In this document: positions 23,087 through 34,479 of the stretch, one piece after another
Layout of the letters: every line of letters begins with the position of its first letter
Numbering within the stretch: the stretch's first letter is position 1
Source of the DNA: Marasmius tenuissimus
Taxonomy: Eukaryota; Basidiomycota; Agaricomycetes; Agaricales; Marasmiaceae
Length of the DNA stretch: 64,000 bases
Direction: 5' to 3'
Assembly: GCA_029532415.1 (NCBI GenBank)
Contig: JAQOTA010000044.1
Span: forward strand, 1-64,000
Translations under genes and position numbers: made by a program
Notes under the pieces: model-generated
What the model was told of the DNA's origin: nothing
Databases searched by the model: none
What the model saw: only the letters and a program-made list of their open reading frames with translations

Positions 23087-24143
23087 GCGGTTCTACAGGG
23101 GATGGGGCTTTATAGCCTTACGCGCACTCAGGTGGTGTTCACCCTCGTATGTGAACGAAGAGTATTGATTTGATGAATGTAATCTAATAATGATCAGATA
23201 AAAATACAAAAACCCGGCATATCGAAGGAGGTCTGCTGATGTCTGCATTTACAAGTTTTGTTGTATTTTCCGCGCTGAGTGATTCTCGGTGTGACGAGAA
23301 TGTATGTGAAGCAGCCCCGGGGGCCTCTGATTAATCGATATAAGTGTGCATCTGTGAGTAATGTGAAGAGGTCGACGTACCAGAGTACCTTTACATGATA
23401 ACTACATCTCAAATCATCCCGGATTCCTGCTCTTTGTCTTTGTCTCTCTCGCAGACTCTTGCCATAGACCTCCTCAACCCACTAATCAGACGCCCATTTG
23501 GTGAGACGTTCTCAATTATGAGCGCCCCAGAGTGGAAAGGCTAATTGAGGTATTCGTGGCTTGACTGCTGCAGGTATTTTGGCCGTCGTTAGGTCGAGGA
23601 TCGAAGGGTCGATAGCGCCGCTGATAGTATTTTCAAGCTGATTGTTGTGGTGTAATGGGGCTTAGCAGCCTACAAGTACTTACCGATTGACGAAATTGGA
23701 ACGAAGAGGAGCTATGCGACAGAACTACCAGCAGGCCAGATGAGGTGGATGATAGAACCTTGGAGAACGAGGGAGAATCGCAAATCCGCGATTGCGGGTA
23801 AACAATATCAGGTGACCACATCTATATTAGGTTTGCCGCAAGGGACCATATATATCTAATATCCAACCGATCGGAGCCCTTACATAGTAGCCCCCCTTAT
23901 ATACCCGACCAGAATTTTCCGACATCGCGCGTGGCGAAACTAATTGAGGTTTCGGACCCGGAAACGCGTTGAACTCGAACCACGACTATCGCGGCTGAAC
24001 GAGAAACCACCTATAGCTCAACTAAAAGGTGATACCAATCGGACACTGACAATTATCTTCCTTGCAGACTGATAAACTCTCCGTTTCAGCTCTCGTGGTG
24101 CCGCTCATCGAGAGACTTTACGTGTTTCCGATACCCGAGCATC
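23087..24143. other. Intergenic, no gene seen
   Basis: The stretch lies between the divergently arranged transposase remnant (minus) and the MYND gene (plus). Only short frames are present. The last 150 bases should contain the MYND gene promoter. Confidence 0.45.
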
Positions 24144-26129
24144 ATGGTGGAGACCGTACAAAACTCGTATCCAAAAGGCGACGAAGACCATATTCTTCAA
24201 TCGTTGTCTTGTTTTCCAAATGCAACTCGAGCTATTGAGTACCTACAGAAAGCGGGCTCCCCTCGACCCACCATATTTGACGTTCTGAATCCAAAGCATC
24301 GAATTCAAAAAGCCGCCGAAGCCATCACCGCTCTTTCTTCCTACACGAAAAGGTTTCCCGACACGACAGTCACTCAATTACGGGCACATTTGGTGCCTGT
24401 TGTGTCGCCGTGGATTGCTTTTTTTCTATTGAATGCGGTGTCATACTACCAAGACCATTCGATACCCACCGAAACGATCATCTTTGACCATATTCTATTC
24501 TCCGTACCACCTCTCTTCTTTGGTCTTTTCCCCGGAGACCTTAAGCTCATTGGGCATACCGCACCCAGCCTTCGTCCCTTAGTTGCTCAAGTTTGGTTAT
24601 ATCTACTCCATAATCAATCCAACCTCTTGGGCTGGTGGTCAACGGTACTTCATCGGCTCGTCGACAACTTCGATAAACCGGGTGCTCCTCCTCAGTGCTC
24701 AAATTTGGCAGGGGTTCCTCGACCGTATCGGGTAGACACAGATCTCGGGAGAACGATTCTTGGGCGCTTGGACTCCAGTATAGGCCACCTCCGCAAAATG
24801 AACGCCCTCGAACTGACAGACTTCAACATGTTTGTGATGGTCAGCATGGCGGTCAAGCAACACTTCCCCGAAGCAGTCGTCAATCCGCTGTGGGAGAATG
24901 CGAATGTTGGATGGACGCTTCGCTCCATCGTGCGAATCCTCAACATCTTGCTCCGGAAACTCAAACCGTTGCCAGAACAACTGATTGAGGAACCAAAGTC
25001 GGAGGCTGTGTATAGGATCGTAGCATCAGCATTGCGAGTTCTCCCTATTTCCCTCATCAGCGCTTCGAAGATCCAACATATTGTGAGCTCAGGGATCATT
25101 CTAGCTCTGTATCATGCACAGGAGTATTTTTATCAGATGGACAAAGTGCATGGCGACAAGGCACCCACACCGAAGGACAGATTTCTTCCTGGAGTCTCCA
25201 GGGCTTTGGGTCTCATCGGAACGTATCTGGTGTATCCATCCGTCCTGCGTTCATTCGTTCGAAGTACTCGAAAGCTACCAAAAGCTTTTCCACGCTGTAT
25301 CCAGGAATCCGAGCAGCTGAATAGAGCGTGGATGGATATCATGAGGAAAGCAGAGTCTCTGCAAGGTGTACGGCACACTTACAAGCTGAAGTGCCGCTGT
25401 GAGTTTGAAGGGGTCAGTCATATATTCTGAGGATACTGTCTTTCACCCTACTGATACCAATATTCAGTGTACGCTTCGCACAACCGTCAAACAAGCACAG
25501 CCGAGCGCCTTGAAGAAGGTGAAGTACCTTCGTTGCTCGAGATGCTCCAGCAAGATATATTGTTCCGCTGCCTGTCGAAAGGCTGACTGGAGGGCGGAAC
25601 ATAAAGCTGAGTGCGCTCGAATCTCCAAAGCACTACAATGTAAGCCGAGCATTCCTCATTTCGGAATTCATCCGTCTGATGCTCTCAAATCGCAGCTGGG
25701 TCTACCTGTACTTCAACAAGTGACTTGGCCTTTTTTGAAGCGGTGATACATTCCTACATCGCGACTCATTTCAAGACTATTGTCCTCATGCTCACAACCC
25801 ATCACCAAATTGAGTCGACAATATTCCATCTAATTAATCGCCCTGGGAGAAATCCCGTGCTCTTCTTGCCCTTTGATAGATCGGATATCCCTTCTTTGGA
25901 TGCGGCTCAGTTGCTCGATGCTGATGCTACAATAAACCTTTTTGAATCGCACATCTCGGAGGATATGCAAAGCTACCGAAACCCCGAACCTCTTCAATCA
26001 TTCAAAGCAGAATGGGAGCAGACGAACTCGGCAGATCTCATGGTTTTTGCCACATACCCGTTCCATACTGGTCTACCACAGCCTTTCGCGACGAGAATCT
26101 TTCTCATGGAGAAGAAGATAATGTACTAG
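24144..26129 (+). CDS. MYND zinc-finger protein (intact homologue)
   Basis: Three exons join in frame: 24144-25412, 25468-25639 and 25696-26129. The introns are 55 and 56 nt (GTCAGT...CAG, phase 0; GTAAGC...CAG, phase 1). The product is 624 residues. Residues 1-420 are a helical region shared with the truncated gene at 1468-2730. A MYND finger spans roughly residues 418-474, with CRC, then LRCSRC, IYCSAACRKADW and HKAEC; MYND fingers usually bind proline-rich peptides or mediate repression. The C-terminal 150 residues (SDLAFFEAVIHSYIATHFKT onward) match the layout of Agaricomycete MYND proteins with an unassigned tail. The cellular role is unknown. Both introns and the full frame look intact, so this is the likely functional copy. 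Confidence 0.8.
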
Positions 26130-26766
26130 GGTGGTTGGGAGGTAGTAGCGGCCGTCGAGGGAGTCAAAGTCTCGGTTTCGAATAGAGAAAAACACTATTG
26201 TACGGTGCAGTACGGTGGATACCCATCGATAGTAACTACCTATTTTTTGAGATTTACGTATCTGAGGTATGCTCGGTCTCAAATCACAACTGTGTTGTGC
26301 CGTCTGAGGAACCACGCGCGGTTACTTGTGAAGTTCAAACCGTTCATCTTATCCCGGTTGAGCGATTGATGACTGCGTACCCTCTACACCATGGAGCTTT
26401 ATGCCAGCAAGATACGGAGGATTATTGACAGGTTAGCTCACATTAGGCTACACTGTGATACGATAGCCCGTGTAGGAAGGTTCATCCTCGTCGAGGCCAC
26501 TCATTTCATCCATCCTTTCGTTATATGGGTCACCATGTCGTCAAACAATAGACAAAACAGAACGAATGGTCAGTTCGCACCGAGTATAAACTTGGTATAG
26601 CCTTAACCTCGAGTGTACTGCTCCCCAGGCCGCTCCCGATTTTTTATCACGCAGGTACCTTTCTACATCAGGAAGATGCGCATTTTGCCGGAAGCCGTTC
26701 CGGCTGTTGAGCCGGTCTTGCAGGCTGACTAGCCCAAACAAGCGACGGGCCAAAGCTTTGAGCTAT
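26130..26766. other. Intergenic, no gene seen
   Basis: Short frames only. The stretch lies downstream of the MYND gene and ends at a small TIR element. Confidence 0.4.
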
Positions 26767-26905
26767 TAGGGCTGCTCAATTCTTCCAGTTCGTAGTTTGT
26801 TCCGGTTCGTCAGTTCATAAACGCGGAGAACCTCCACCAAAAATCACCTTACGAACTGCGACAAACTGGCGAACTGGTTACGAACTGTAGAATTGAGCAG
26901 CCCTA
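26767..26905. mobile_element. Small TIR element (139 bp, MITE-like)
   Basis: TAGGGCTGCTCAATTCT at the left end and its complement at the right end form the terminal inverted repeat, continued inward by CAGTTCGTA and TACGAACTG. The interior is built from further direct and inverted copies of a 'CAGTTCGTA'-like motif, so the whole element can fold. If the first and last two bases are the target duplication, it is TA, as for Tc1/mariner-like elements; other boundaries (ATT) fit as well. Confidence 0.65.
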
Positions 26906-27279
26906 TTGCTGAGCCTTTATAAAAATACCTCAGAAGGCTAGGGAAATGTACAATGGCCACCATGGGCACAGAAATTGGCGGAATAAATCAGAGCAATCCT
27001 CTTAATTTGTGCCAAAAAATCCAGCCTGTGGGAATTTTGACACAGCCTGCCAGGGCCGCGCCGGTTAGCCTGTACAGGCCGAAAACGGCTGCGAACGGTT
27101 ATTTTGCATCTTACTGATGGCCTACGAGCTTGTAATCATTGGCGTGACAGAACGATCCGATCCAGGTCCTCAGTCTGAGCTGGGGAATCCCATGTCTCTC
27201 AGACTCTCCCAATCGTTCTTCGGAATGATCGAATTTCCATCTGGATCGGATGCCCAGTATGAAAGGGACTGCTGCACGG
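26906..27279. other. Intergenic, no gene seen
   Basis: Spacer between the small TIR element and the fold-back element. A few short GC-rich inverted repeats ('cagcctg') occur. No gene is seen. Confidence 0.4.
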
Positions 27280-27740
27280 CCAGCTTAACTCAACCATTGG
27301 TCCAAAACACTTAAGTGAACTTAAGTGACAGAGTAGGTTCTGGATACATCCTAAAGCTCAGAACTGCACAAAAAACAGCTGAAGAGCAGCTGGAAATGAG
27401 TTAAAAAACAGTTGGGAACAGTGGAAAAAAAGGTGTATATATTTTACTAATCGTCTGGGCTAATATAAGTTCTGGTGGCTCAGTTGGTTAGCGCGTCTGC
27501 TGGCACTTGCTATGTCACGTGCATGTGGAGTCTAGAGTTCAATCCCTCGTGCCGCCCAGTGTTCTAATTAATTTTTCCGTTCCCAGCTGTTTTTTAATTC
27601 AATCGCAGCTGCTCTTCAACTGTTTTTTGTGCAGTTCTGGGCTTCAGGATGTATCCAGAGCCTACTCTATCACTTCAGTTCTTAAGTTAAGGCCTGTACA
27701 GTTACTTAAGTTTTTTGGACCAATACTTAAATTAAGCTGG
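27280..27740. mobile_element. Fold-back element with tRNA-like core
   Basis: The left arm (27280-27419) and right arm (27579-27740) are imperfect reverse complements, starting CCAGCTTAA and ending TTAAGCTGG. They share long matching blocks, such as the segments around TTGGTCC, CTGGATACATCCT and AACTGCACAAAAAACAG. The right arm carries about 20 extra bases. The 159-nt spacer holds a tRNA-like sequence with RNA polymerase III promoter boxes. No protein is encoded. It could be a MITE that captured a tRNA-derived sequence or a SINE-related palindromic repeat. I saw no clear target duplication. Confidence 0.75.
27474..27557 (+). ncRNA. tRNA-like RNA gene inside fold-back element
   Basis: The ends GGTGGC and GCCGCC pair over six positions (one G-U). 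TGGCTCAGTTGG fits the A-box consensus and AGTTCAATCCC fits the B box in most positions. A T5 run follows about 15 nt after the end, a plausible RNA polymerase III stop. The anticodon arm and T stem are poor, so it is more likely a tRNA-derived transcript than a decoding tRNA. Confidence 0.5.
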
Positions 27741-30198
27741 TCTAGATTACCAAAGGGACGAGTCAGGAGGGGGACACCGTATGCAGTACAGCCCTCGACG
27801 TGGAGGGGCGGAACGATAAGGTACACAGGTGTGGGACCGGCCGTAGGCCCTCACAGGAAATGTCACCAACAACAGTGAATCCAATTCATCAATGAGATCT
27901 GGAAGGTTGTACGTGAGGCAAAGGTGTGAATGGGAATGTGAAGTAGGTGCCTACATGTCTGGTTGTATACAGCCGAATGGAACTGGTTAAGATAAGCGAC
28001 TCGTAAAGTGTTCAGGTCTCCTAATGGAAGGCACAGGGAGAAGCGTAGGTTCAATCGTGCGTTGCGGTCATTTTGACGTAGATCAACACGTGAAGGTACT
28101 AATCCAGTCAGTAAAGAGAGTATGAAGAAAGAACGGGACATACTGCATTTGTAATAACTTGCTACGATGTTGTGGCTCTGATTCTCTAAGCTCCACTCAG
28201 GGGACGGAGTGGATGGAAAGTAGGCAAGTATCCCAGGCCGCCGGCGGTCCAAGACCGTGCCAAAGGTTAAAATACCATATCGTGCGAGTTTTGAGAGGCT
28301 GGTTTGCCAGACCTTTCCCACTGACGCGATTAGGTATGAAAAGTCACCAAAATTCTGCTCAAACCAAGTGACGATCTCGGCGGCATCGAGCTGGGGACAG
28401 GTACCTTGGGGGAGTGGAGTCGGCGCATAGTTAGACAGGGTTCTTTCGGTGAGGCGGAGGCAAAAGCAGTGTAGAGCCAGGTTCTGCTCTTGAGATCAAA
28501 TGTCCAATCCGACCACCACAGTGAGACAGGCTATTGAGCTATTTTTTGCCAGTTATGGTCTGCACCAATACCAGCCAACTCACCGGAATCGTTACTTTTT
28601 CATCAGCTCGAATGGATTGTGCCGCAACTTCCTGAAGTCATTTTAGCCAAGCCTGAGTGCACAATAATGTGCATACCTGCGTGTATAGAAGGTATGCATA
28701 CATTATTCCATCCGTGGGGTACCGAAGAGTAAAATCGTACCCATTAGCCAATTCTGAAGTCCTTTACGACTCAGCTTTCATGAACAAAGTCCGCCACAGG
28801 AATCTCTGTACCTTTATGGAATAGGAAGGCCGGTGCGTGCGATCTTACCAAGCCCAGCATTTGAGGGAAATGTATCGTTCTGGCCGACTCTATAAGTGTC
28901 TGTTGTTCCTTCGACGGAAACCTGGCCCACCTGTGGCTTGAGACGCCTCGTAGCACTTTTTCCACAACTCCACGACTCTGTCAATACTCCTCGCGCTCGC
29001 TTCTCCCAACTTTATTACTCACAATCCGTTTAATATTGTCGTTGTTCTTGTCCACTGGCTCGAAAATAACCACAGTACCGATTCAGGTCGGGAATATTCT
29101 GACCGTCTGAAGTCGCTTTATAATCTTGACTCTTGCTTCTACCGGCTTCCGAAATGGATTTTGAGCCATAGTGACGATGAGCTCTATTTCCTTTGACTAC
29201 ACCGGACCCTTCCGCAGGATATCGCCTTCGTAGATCTCCCGGAATCGACTCTGCCTCGGCTAGAACAGGCATGAGTTCAACTCTGTCGTGAAGTCCACGA
29301 GAACCACGCACCATAAGCCGACTGTCTTCCTCCTCGCATCTTTCACAGCGACATTGGTGTATGTTGGGGACGTATCCCACGACGTACTGAAATTGCTGAT
29401 TGCCAACAAAGGTAAGATTGTGGGCATGGGGAAAGAAGCTAGACGTTGTGGTAGAGGTGAGTCAGGAACATGGGGAATGAAAGTTGAATGTGTGATGCAC
29501 ATATATGTATGAGACGGTTCCCTGATGCCTCGTACTTCATACGGAATGGCGATATGATTAGAAATATAGAACCCGTAACTAAGTGATCTGAGAACATATC
29601 TTTGATTTGATATTCTTGTTGTCCCATCCCGGAGTACATTACTGCGGGTATCATGATTGATGGGAAGGTTGGCCTGTGTAGCGCGACTCCAGGGTGAGCT
29701 TTTATCGACATTCAGATGTTGCCTTGCCTCGGTCGGCCATAAAGCACTTTGCAATCCAAAGAGACGAGAGTCTACCGTTACATAGTTTCAGCCCGCTGCA
29801 CGACAAACTCTTTCAAGTTTCAACCATTGCTCCTGTCAGTTGCACACCTGATCAATGATTTAGATGATGGTAGTTGTAACCTACCTTTGACTCCTTTCCT
29901 AACTCGACCAATCCGGCCACCCATTCTCCATCAGAAGCTGCTGTATGGGGTCTAACAGAAAGGAAATTATTGGAACTCACTTACTCGAGAAACGCTCAAT
30001 TGCGAGACTGACCGCCTCCACGCTCCCACAACTGCTGCAACATTGTTGTTGAAGGGAGCTCGCGGGTGGTTGCAACCATCCGCAACTGTCCGCGACCGTC
30101 CGACAGGCGGCACTTTTCATCCTGGTCTCCAAAGGACCGTTTCATATTGTCAGAGTAGGGTTTGGTATCAAGGACATTAAGCTACTACATCAGGGAGT
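27741..30198. other. Region without a supported gene
   Basis: Minus-strand frames at 27863-28321 (152 residues), 28771-28965 and 29030-29380 are the longest, but they show no domain and cannot be chained with confidence. They could be exons of a decayed or lineage-specific gene. A short hairpin lies at 28663-28707. Confidence 0.35.
28663..28707. repeat. Short hairpin, 16-18 bp arms
   Basis: AATAATGTGCATACCT and AGGTATGCATACATTATT pair around an 11-nt loop with a 2-nt bulge. It is AT-rich and far from any supported gene, so its role is unclear. Confidence 0.6.
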
Positions 30199-30747
30199 CT
30201 ATGGTATATATATGTTGTAGAACGTAACCACAAAATGGACGTGGTTGGGTACCTCTGCCAGTTCGTCAACGGGTTGTTTCAGCCAGTCCACCAAGTCCAC
30301 AATCGATCTCCACTGTACCCCCAATGCACTCTCGATCCCTTCTCGGTAAGTCTTTCCATTCGACTTCGCGTCGTTTCGACCATAAACCAAAGCAATGATC
30401 CACAGAATCACGGGTAGATGATCTTTGGTTACGACGTCGAAAGGTCGGAATGTACATCTTTCGGGATCAATCGGACGATTTGGTGCAGGTGGAGGATGTC
30501 CACAAGGCTCTCGTAGTGGTACCCAGCAGTGCCAGCAGCACGGCCAATGCTTATAGGGTATTGTAGCGAGACGGCGTATCTGGTTCAGCTGTGGGAGGAA
30601 GAAGCCCGTTCTACGGTGGGCGGCAGGACTGTCGGTGTGGATATTTCCCAAAACCCAGCAATCGACGCAGCCAATTTGAGCCACCCGTTCCAATACTCCC
30701 ATCAAAATCTCCAGTTGAGCCCGTCCCTTGAACAAGTCTCTGGCCAT
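30199..30747 (-). pseudogene. C-terminal fragment of a RecQ-like (TLH-type) helicase
   Basis: The 182-residue frame contains GCVDCWVLGN, then WPCCWHCWVPLREPCGHPPP and ends VPNHVHFVVTFYNIYIP. I recall this Cys/His arrangement, with a C..C pair, a second CxxC pair and a final HFVV.FY segment, from the C-terminal part of RecQ-related helicases that are expanded near chromosome ends in basidiomycetes. The helicase motor (DEAD box and helicase C motifs) should lie upstream, at higher coordinates, but nothing like it is visible up to 31 kb, so this is a fragment. A stop codon precedes the first Met within 20 bases. The call rests on memory of the family pattern and needs a profile search. Confidence 0.45.
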
Positions 30748-31396
30748 TCGGGACCCGGTTTATCCGCCATCAAAACATATCTCCTATACTTTTCCAGCAT
30801 CCTCGGCGCGTTGCCTTTACAAAAAGCTGGGCTTCAGTAAGTATGGTGTATAGTTACACTGCGTACTACTCACAATATAGGGCAGCCGCATACCAACACG
30901 AACGTACATCATCCAAACACAAAGTTTTATGATGAACGGATTGCGCAAAACCTGGAATGTATGATTGACTTCTAGGGGTCTGTTTCAGGACCGAGTGGAA
31001 GAAAAAATGCTAATGAGGCTGTCGCAATGAAGGTTCCGAAGCGACCCAAAATGAGTCGGAGCTCACCGGCGTCGGATTCGGTGAGCGTTGCAATGTTCCA
31101 AGCTCACATACGGTATGAGATGTGGCAAACCACACATGCGTCGGAGACTTTCGAGCATCTACGAAAGCCGTCGATGGATAATTTCACCTTCCGATTCTCG
31201 GAAGGTTTTGACCTCTATGTGAGCTGCTTTTCGAATTTTTTTGTAGGCCTGCAATAGATTGACCAGCTATTGTACGGTGTGCGTTGAGTTTTGAGGGGTG
31301 GAGTATTGTCCATCGGGAGCGAGGAGAGTCATCAAAAGGATGAATTCATCCTATGAGAGCTGTGAGATATATGTTCGAAAAGAATCGAATGGTTTG

Positions 31397-31561
31397 TGCT
31401 GGGGGGGATCGAGCCTGATCGAGCCTGTCGACGGTGGTGGTGGTCGACAGGCCTGGTGAGTGACGGCAACGGTTTATTCGGTCCGTGCGAGGGCCTGTTA
31501 GGACCAATTCTCACGTACAAGGAACCCAAATAGGGTTTCGGCACGTGTCACGAGTGCTGCC
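31397..31561 (-). repeat. Dispersed repeat, copy A (inverse of 62070-62228)
   Basis: Read on the minus strand, this matches 62070-62228 on the plus strand: GGCAGCAC, GTGCCGAAACCCTA, GGGTTCCTTG, CACGTGA, CGCACGGACCGAA and CACCACCACCGTC occur in the same order. Both copies contain translated strings GPxRPSHGPNK in a short frame, but no gene is evident. Flanks are not related over a long distance. Confidence 0.75.
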
Positions 31562-31728
31562 AACAGGTTCTCACACGGCACTGCGACAGCGCAGCAGGGC
31601 AATGTGTTGACCACTTGCCGCCCACCACGACCATCTCTCATCTTCCGTAACTGATCCCTCCAAACCAGTCAAAGTGAAGTCCCGCTTGGATTTTAGAAGT
31701 AAACCATCTCATCATTTGACAGGAGAGA

Positions 31729-32118
31729 ATGCAATCGACCGGTTTGGCCCCAAAACTTACAAGCTCCCAGAATCTCTACACACCCCAAAAGCAGACAGCA
31801 GGAGAGCCAACCACTACTGGCTCGACTTCAATCGTCGTAGAACTACCGGCATACCCACCACCGCCTTTCTCCACAGCCAACCTGGCAGATCCCCCAGTGC
31901 TTGAGCCAAGCTTTCGAAAATGCTGTATCACCACAGCTCTAAACGAGTTCAAACGATGGTTTTTGCGCCAGCTGGATCGCGCGCGCCACCGGGTATACCC
32001 ACAACGCTCTACCAGAACATTTACCAACGTCGAAATCAATATGCTGCGGGATATTCAGGGGATGAACGCCTTGCTTGTGAAGATGCAAGCGAGGATCCTG
32101 GATGCGCACAGGTCCTAG
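31729..32118 (+). CDS. Small hypothetical protein, 129 residues
   Basis: The frame runs from an ATG with AGAGA before it to a stop at 32116-32118. The N-terminal half is Pro/Thr/Ser-rich (QNLYTPQKQTAGEP, ELPAYPPPPF) and the C-terminal half is basic and helical (LNEFKRWFLRQLDRARHRV, MLRDIQGMNALLVKMQARIL). No signal peptide or known domain is seen. It lies between the dispersed repeat and the chitin-synthase remnant. It may be a real small gene or a chance frame. Confidence 0.35.
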   Translation: MQSTGLAPKLTSSQNLYTPQKQTAGEPTTTGSTSIVVELPAYPPPPFSTANLADPPVLEPSFRKCCITTALNEFKRWFLRQLDRARHRVYPQRSTRTFTNVEINMLRDIQGMNALLVKMQARILDAHRS

Positions 32119-32419
32119 GTGACCTGTACATTTTCCCACGTTTCTTGGTTCGGACGCCGTCAATGACTTGTATGATGATCTTGCGGCATTAGTACCCCCC
32201 ATCTATCGCCACCGGGCTCCGTAAACTTGGCTCGAACTGAATTGTCCCCAGTCCCGGGGCGGATTGAGCAGAGGTCTGTGGGAAGGAATGGTGGCATGAG
32301 GTTTGGAGAGGTTTCGTTCGGTTAGTTGTTTCTAGAAGTATATATTCGGAACAAGAAATTTACATCATCGATTCGGGACCCTGCGTGCGTTTCTCCTCCT
32401 GTTGTCTGGTTGCCTTCAA

Positions 32420-34250
32420 CCCTCGGAAATGTAACATAGATTCAGTCTTGCACAAGTATGCTGCAGAGTACTAGAATACAATCTTGAACAAGAAACTCCA
32501 GCCACGGCACATCTTCCAACTGGCCAATAATGCCTGCTACCATTTGAAGAGGACCACACGGCCAGACCATCATCTTGAGTTGAGTTTGATTACATTTTCC
32601 CCCCTTCTTTCATGACCATGTGCGGTCTGCGGCGAACATCACCGCGCTGTCTTTGCAATCCTGCATGGCTGTGCTTTTTCGTGACATTCATTTTATTTCA
32701 CTCCATTCGTTTTTCGAGACCATACTAGCCGATTCTAATTGAAACCGGTTATGAGAGATCCAACTCCGGTCATTTCGCTTACGAAGCCATTCTTGAACTC
32801 TACACCTCTAATCCGAAAGGGTCCAAGCTCAATAGCCAAGTTTCAGCGGCCAATTTCGTCCTCGAATCCATCGGCAACGCCCGTAGCCTCTTGCATCGAG
32901 AACCCACCTTCACGTAGGTGGCATGACCCAGCACTGAGATCTGGGGCAGCAGCCTGGTGCTACTGCGCCTTGTGATGGTAGTGCGTTCCTCGGCCCTGAT
33001 TATGCCTTCGCGACCCCCAGAACATGTCTTCCCACCCCAACTCCCTCGACCAGTTCTGTATCAACTTCGCCAGCAAACGTTTACAGTGGTACCACTGGAC
33101 AGTAGACCCCACGAAAACGCTTCGAATTTCACCTCAAGACCAAAGCGAGGGTATTGTCGACTACGCCCTCCAAGTCATCTATTTCGACAATATCGAATGT
33201 ATTCGCCTTCTCCAGAGCGAGCATATTGTTAAAACTATGTATGCGTGCTCCGTCGATGAGGAAAGGAGCTATCCGTCGGATGCCCACCATTCGAGAAAGT
33301 GCCGATAAGATGGTCGGTGAACAATCACCCTTTGGGAAGGACGATGCGACTGCTCAGAAACCCGGTGGATATATTGCGGGGAATTTTCGAGTGACATTGT
33401 ACGCGCTGTGATGGATGTTGGATGACGCTCAAGCGTGGCATATCTTGGTATCAACCCCAACTGTTCGCAGCTTCCAAATCAGTTGGATGGGAGGAGTGTG
33501 AAGGAGCAAACGAGGAGCTTCGGGTTTAAGGGAATTGCGAAGAGGTGTCTGGTCGTGTCTGAGGTAGATATGACGCTAGGGGACTTGTGAGATTCATGGG
33601 GAGGGAATGGCAAAAATTGGAGTTATGGAGGGTACGGGGAGGGAGAGATGCAGCAGATGGGGATGGTGTTTGGGTTGGAGAGTATGGGTATCATTCTCAG
33701 GTACCAATAGGTGATGATTTTCCTTCTGCTCTTCTTCTGAAGGAATCGATGAACAATTTGCCTTCTATCTCCTCGAAGAACCAGCTTGTCTTGAGCAAAG
33801 AACAGAAGAGCAGAAGCTTAACCGTTTCGTTGAGGCAGGACAGGCCTGATTCATGCCCTAAATGACCAACTAAGCATATACCACGACCAAGCTAGCGGGT
33901 CATCCATTCCAGTGATCGATTTGATCGCGACGTTAATTCAGCCCATTGCAATTGTCTATGTGAGTTGTTACCGCACGTGTTCGCTCATTGCTAACGACTT
34001 GTTCTCGCGTTATAGCTAGTCTACCTAATCTTCAACGTCGCTCGTGGTGACCAAGCCGCGTCATCGCAGCTCCTCGTTGTGTTGGCTATCATCTACAGTC
34101 TTCAAGCATTGGTCTTCATGCTCCGAAGTAAGTAGGACATAATAGGGTAGATGATGTTCTATGCCTCTGCTATCTCAGCTTTCGCGTTTATCGTTCCTCT
34201 ATACTCGTCCTTACTACCTGAAGTTTTATTCTGGCCACTGGATGAACCGT
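32420..34250 (+). pseudogene. Myosin-motor chitin synthase remnant 1 (catalytic core missing)
   Basis: Blocks align in order with the copy at 45930-48935. At 32440-32570 lies the exon around LHKYAAEY/ANNA.YH.KRTT, with stops. At 32740-32890 lies the KGSKL.SQV.AA.FVLES segment. At 33024-33230 is NSLDQFCINFASKRLQ and YFDNIECIRLLQ, typical of the myosin head of class V/VII-type fungal chitin synthases. At 33250-33850 are MRAPSMR, FGKDDA and remnants of the next exons. At 33910-34240 are LIATLIQPIAIVY, LVYLIFNVARGDQAASSQLLVVLAIIY and AFAFIVPLYS, which are C-terminal membrane segments of the chitin synthase. Everything between, including the glycosyltransferase core, is absent. Stops and frameshifts abound. 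It is clearly dead. Confidence 0.75.
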
Positions 34251-34479
34251 GAATCCGAGGACGGCGAAAAATCTGCAGACGACTTACGGAAGCTCATATG
34301 AGTCATTCCAACTTCTGGCCCTCAATAAACTTTTTGTCTTCGAGCGGAATACCCTGCTCGAACGTCTCAAACACCCACGTAGCCTCAACAAACTCTTGCT
34401 CGATGATGTTTTGGACTTTGCGGTTTCGAGGGGCAATAGAGATGGACTGAAGTTGAGTGTATGTGAGCTTGGGTGACGA

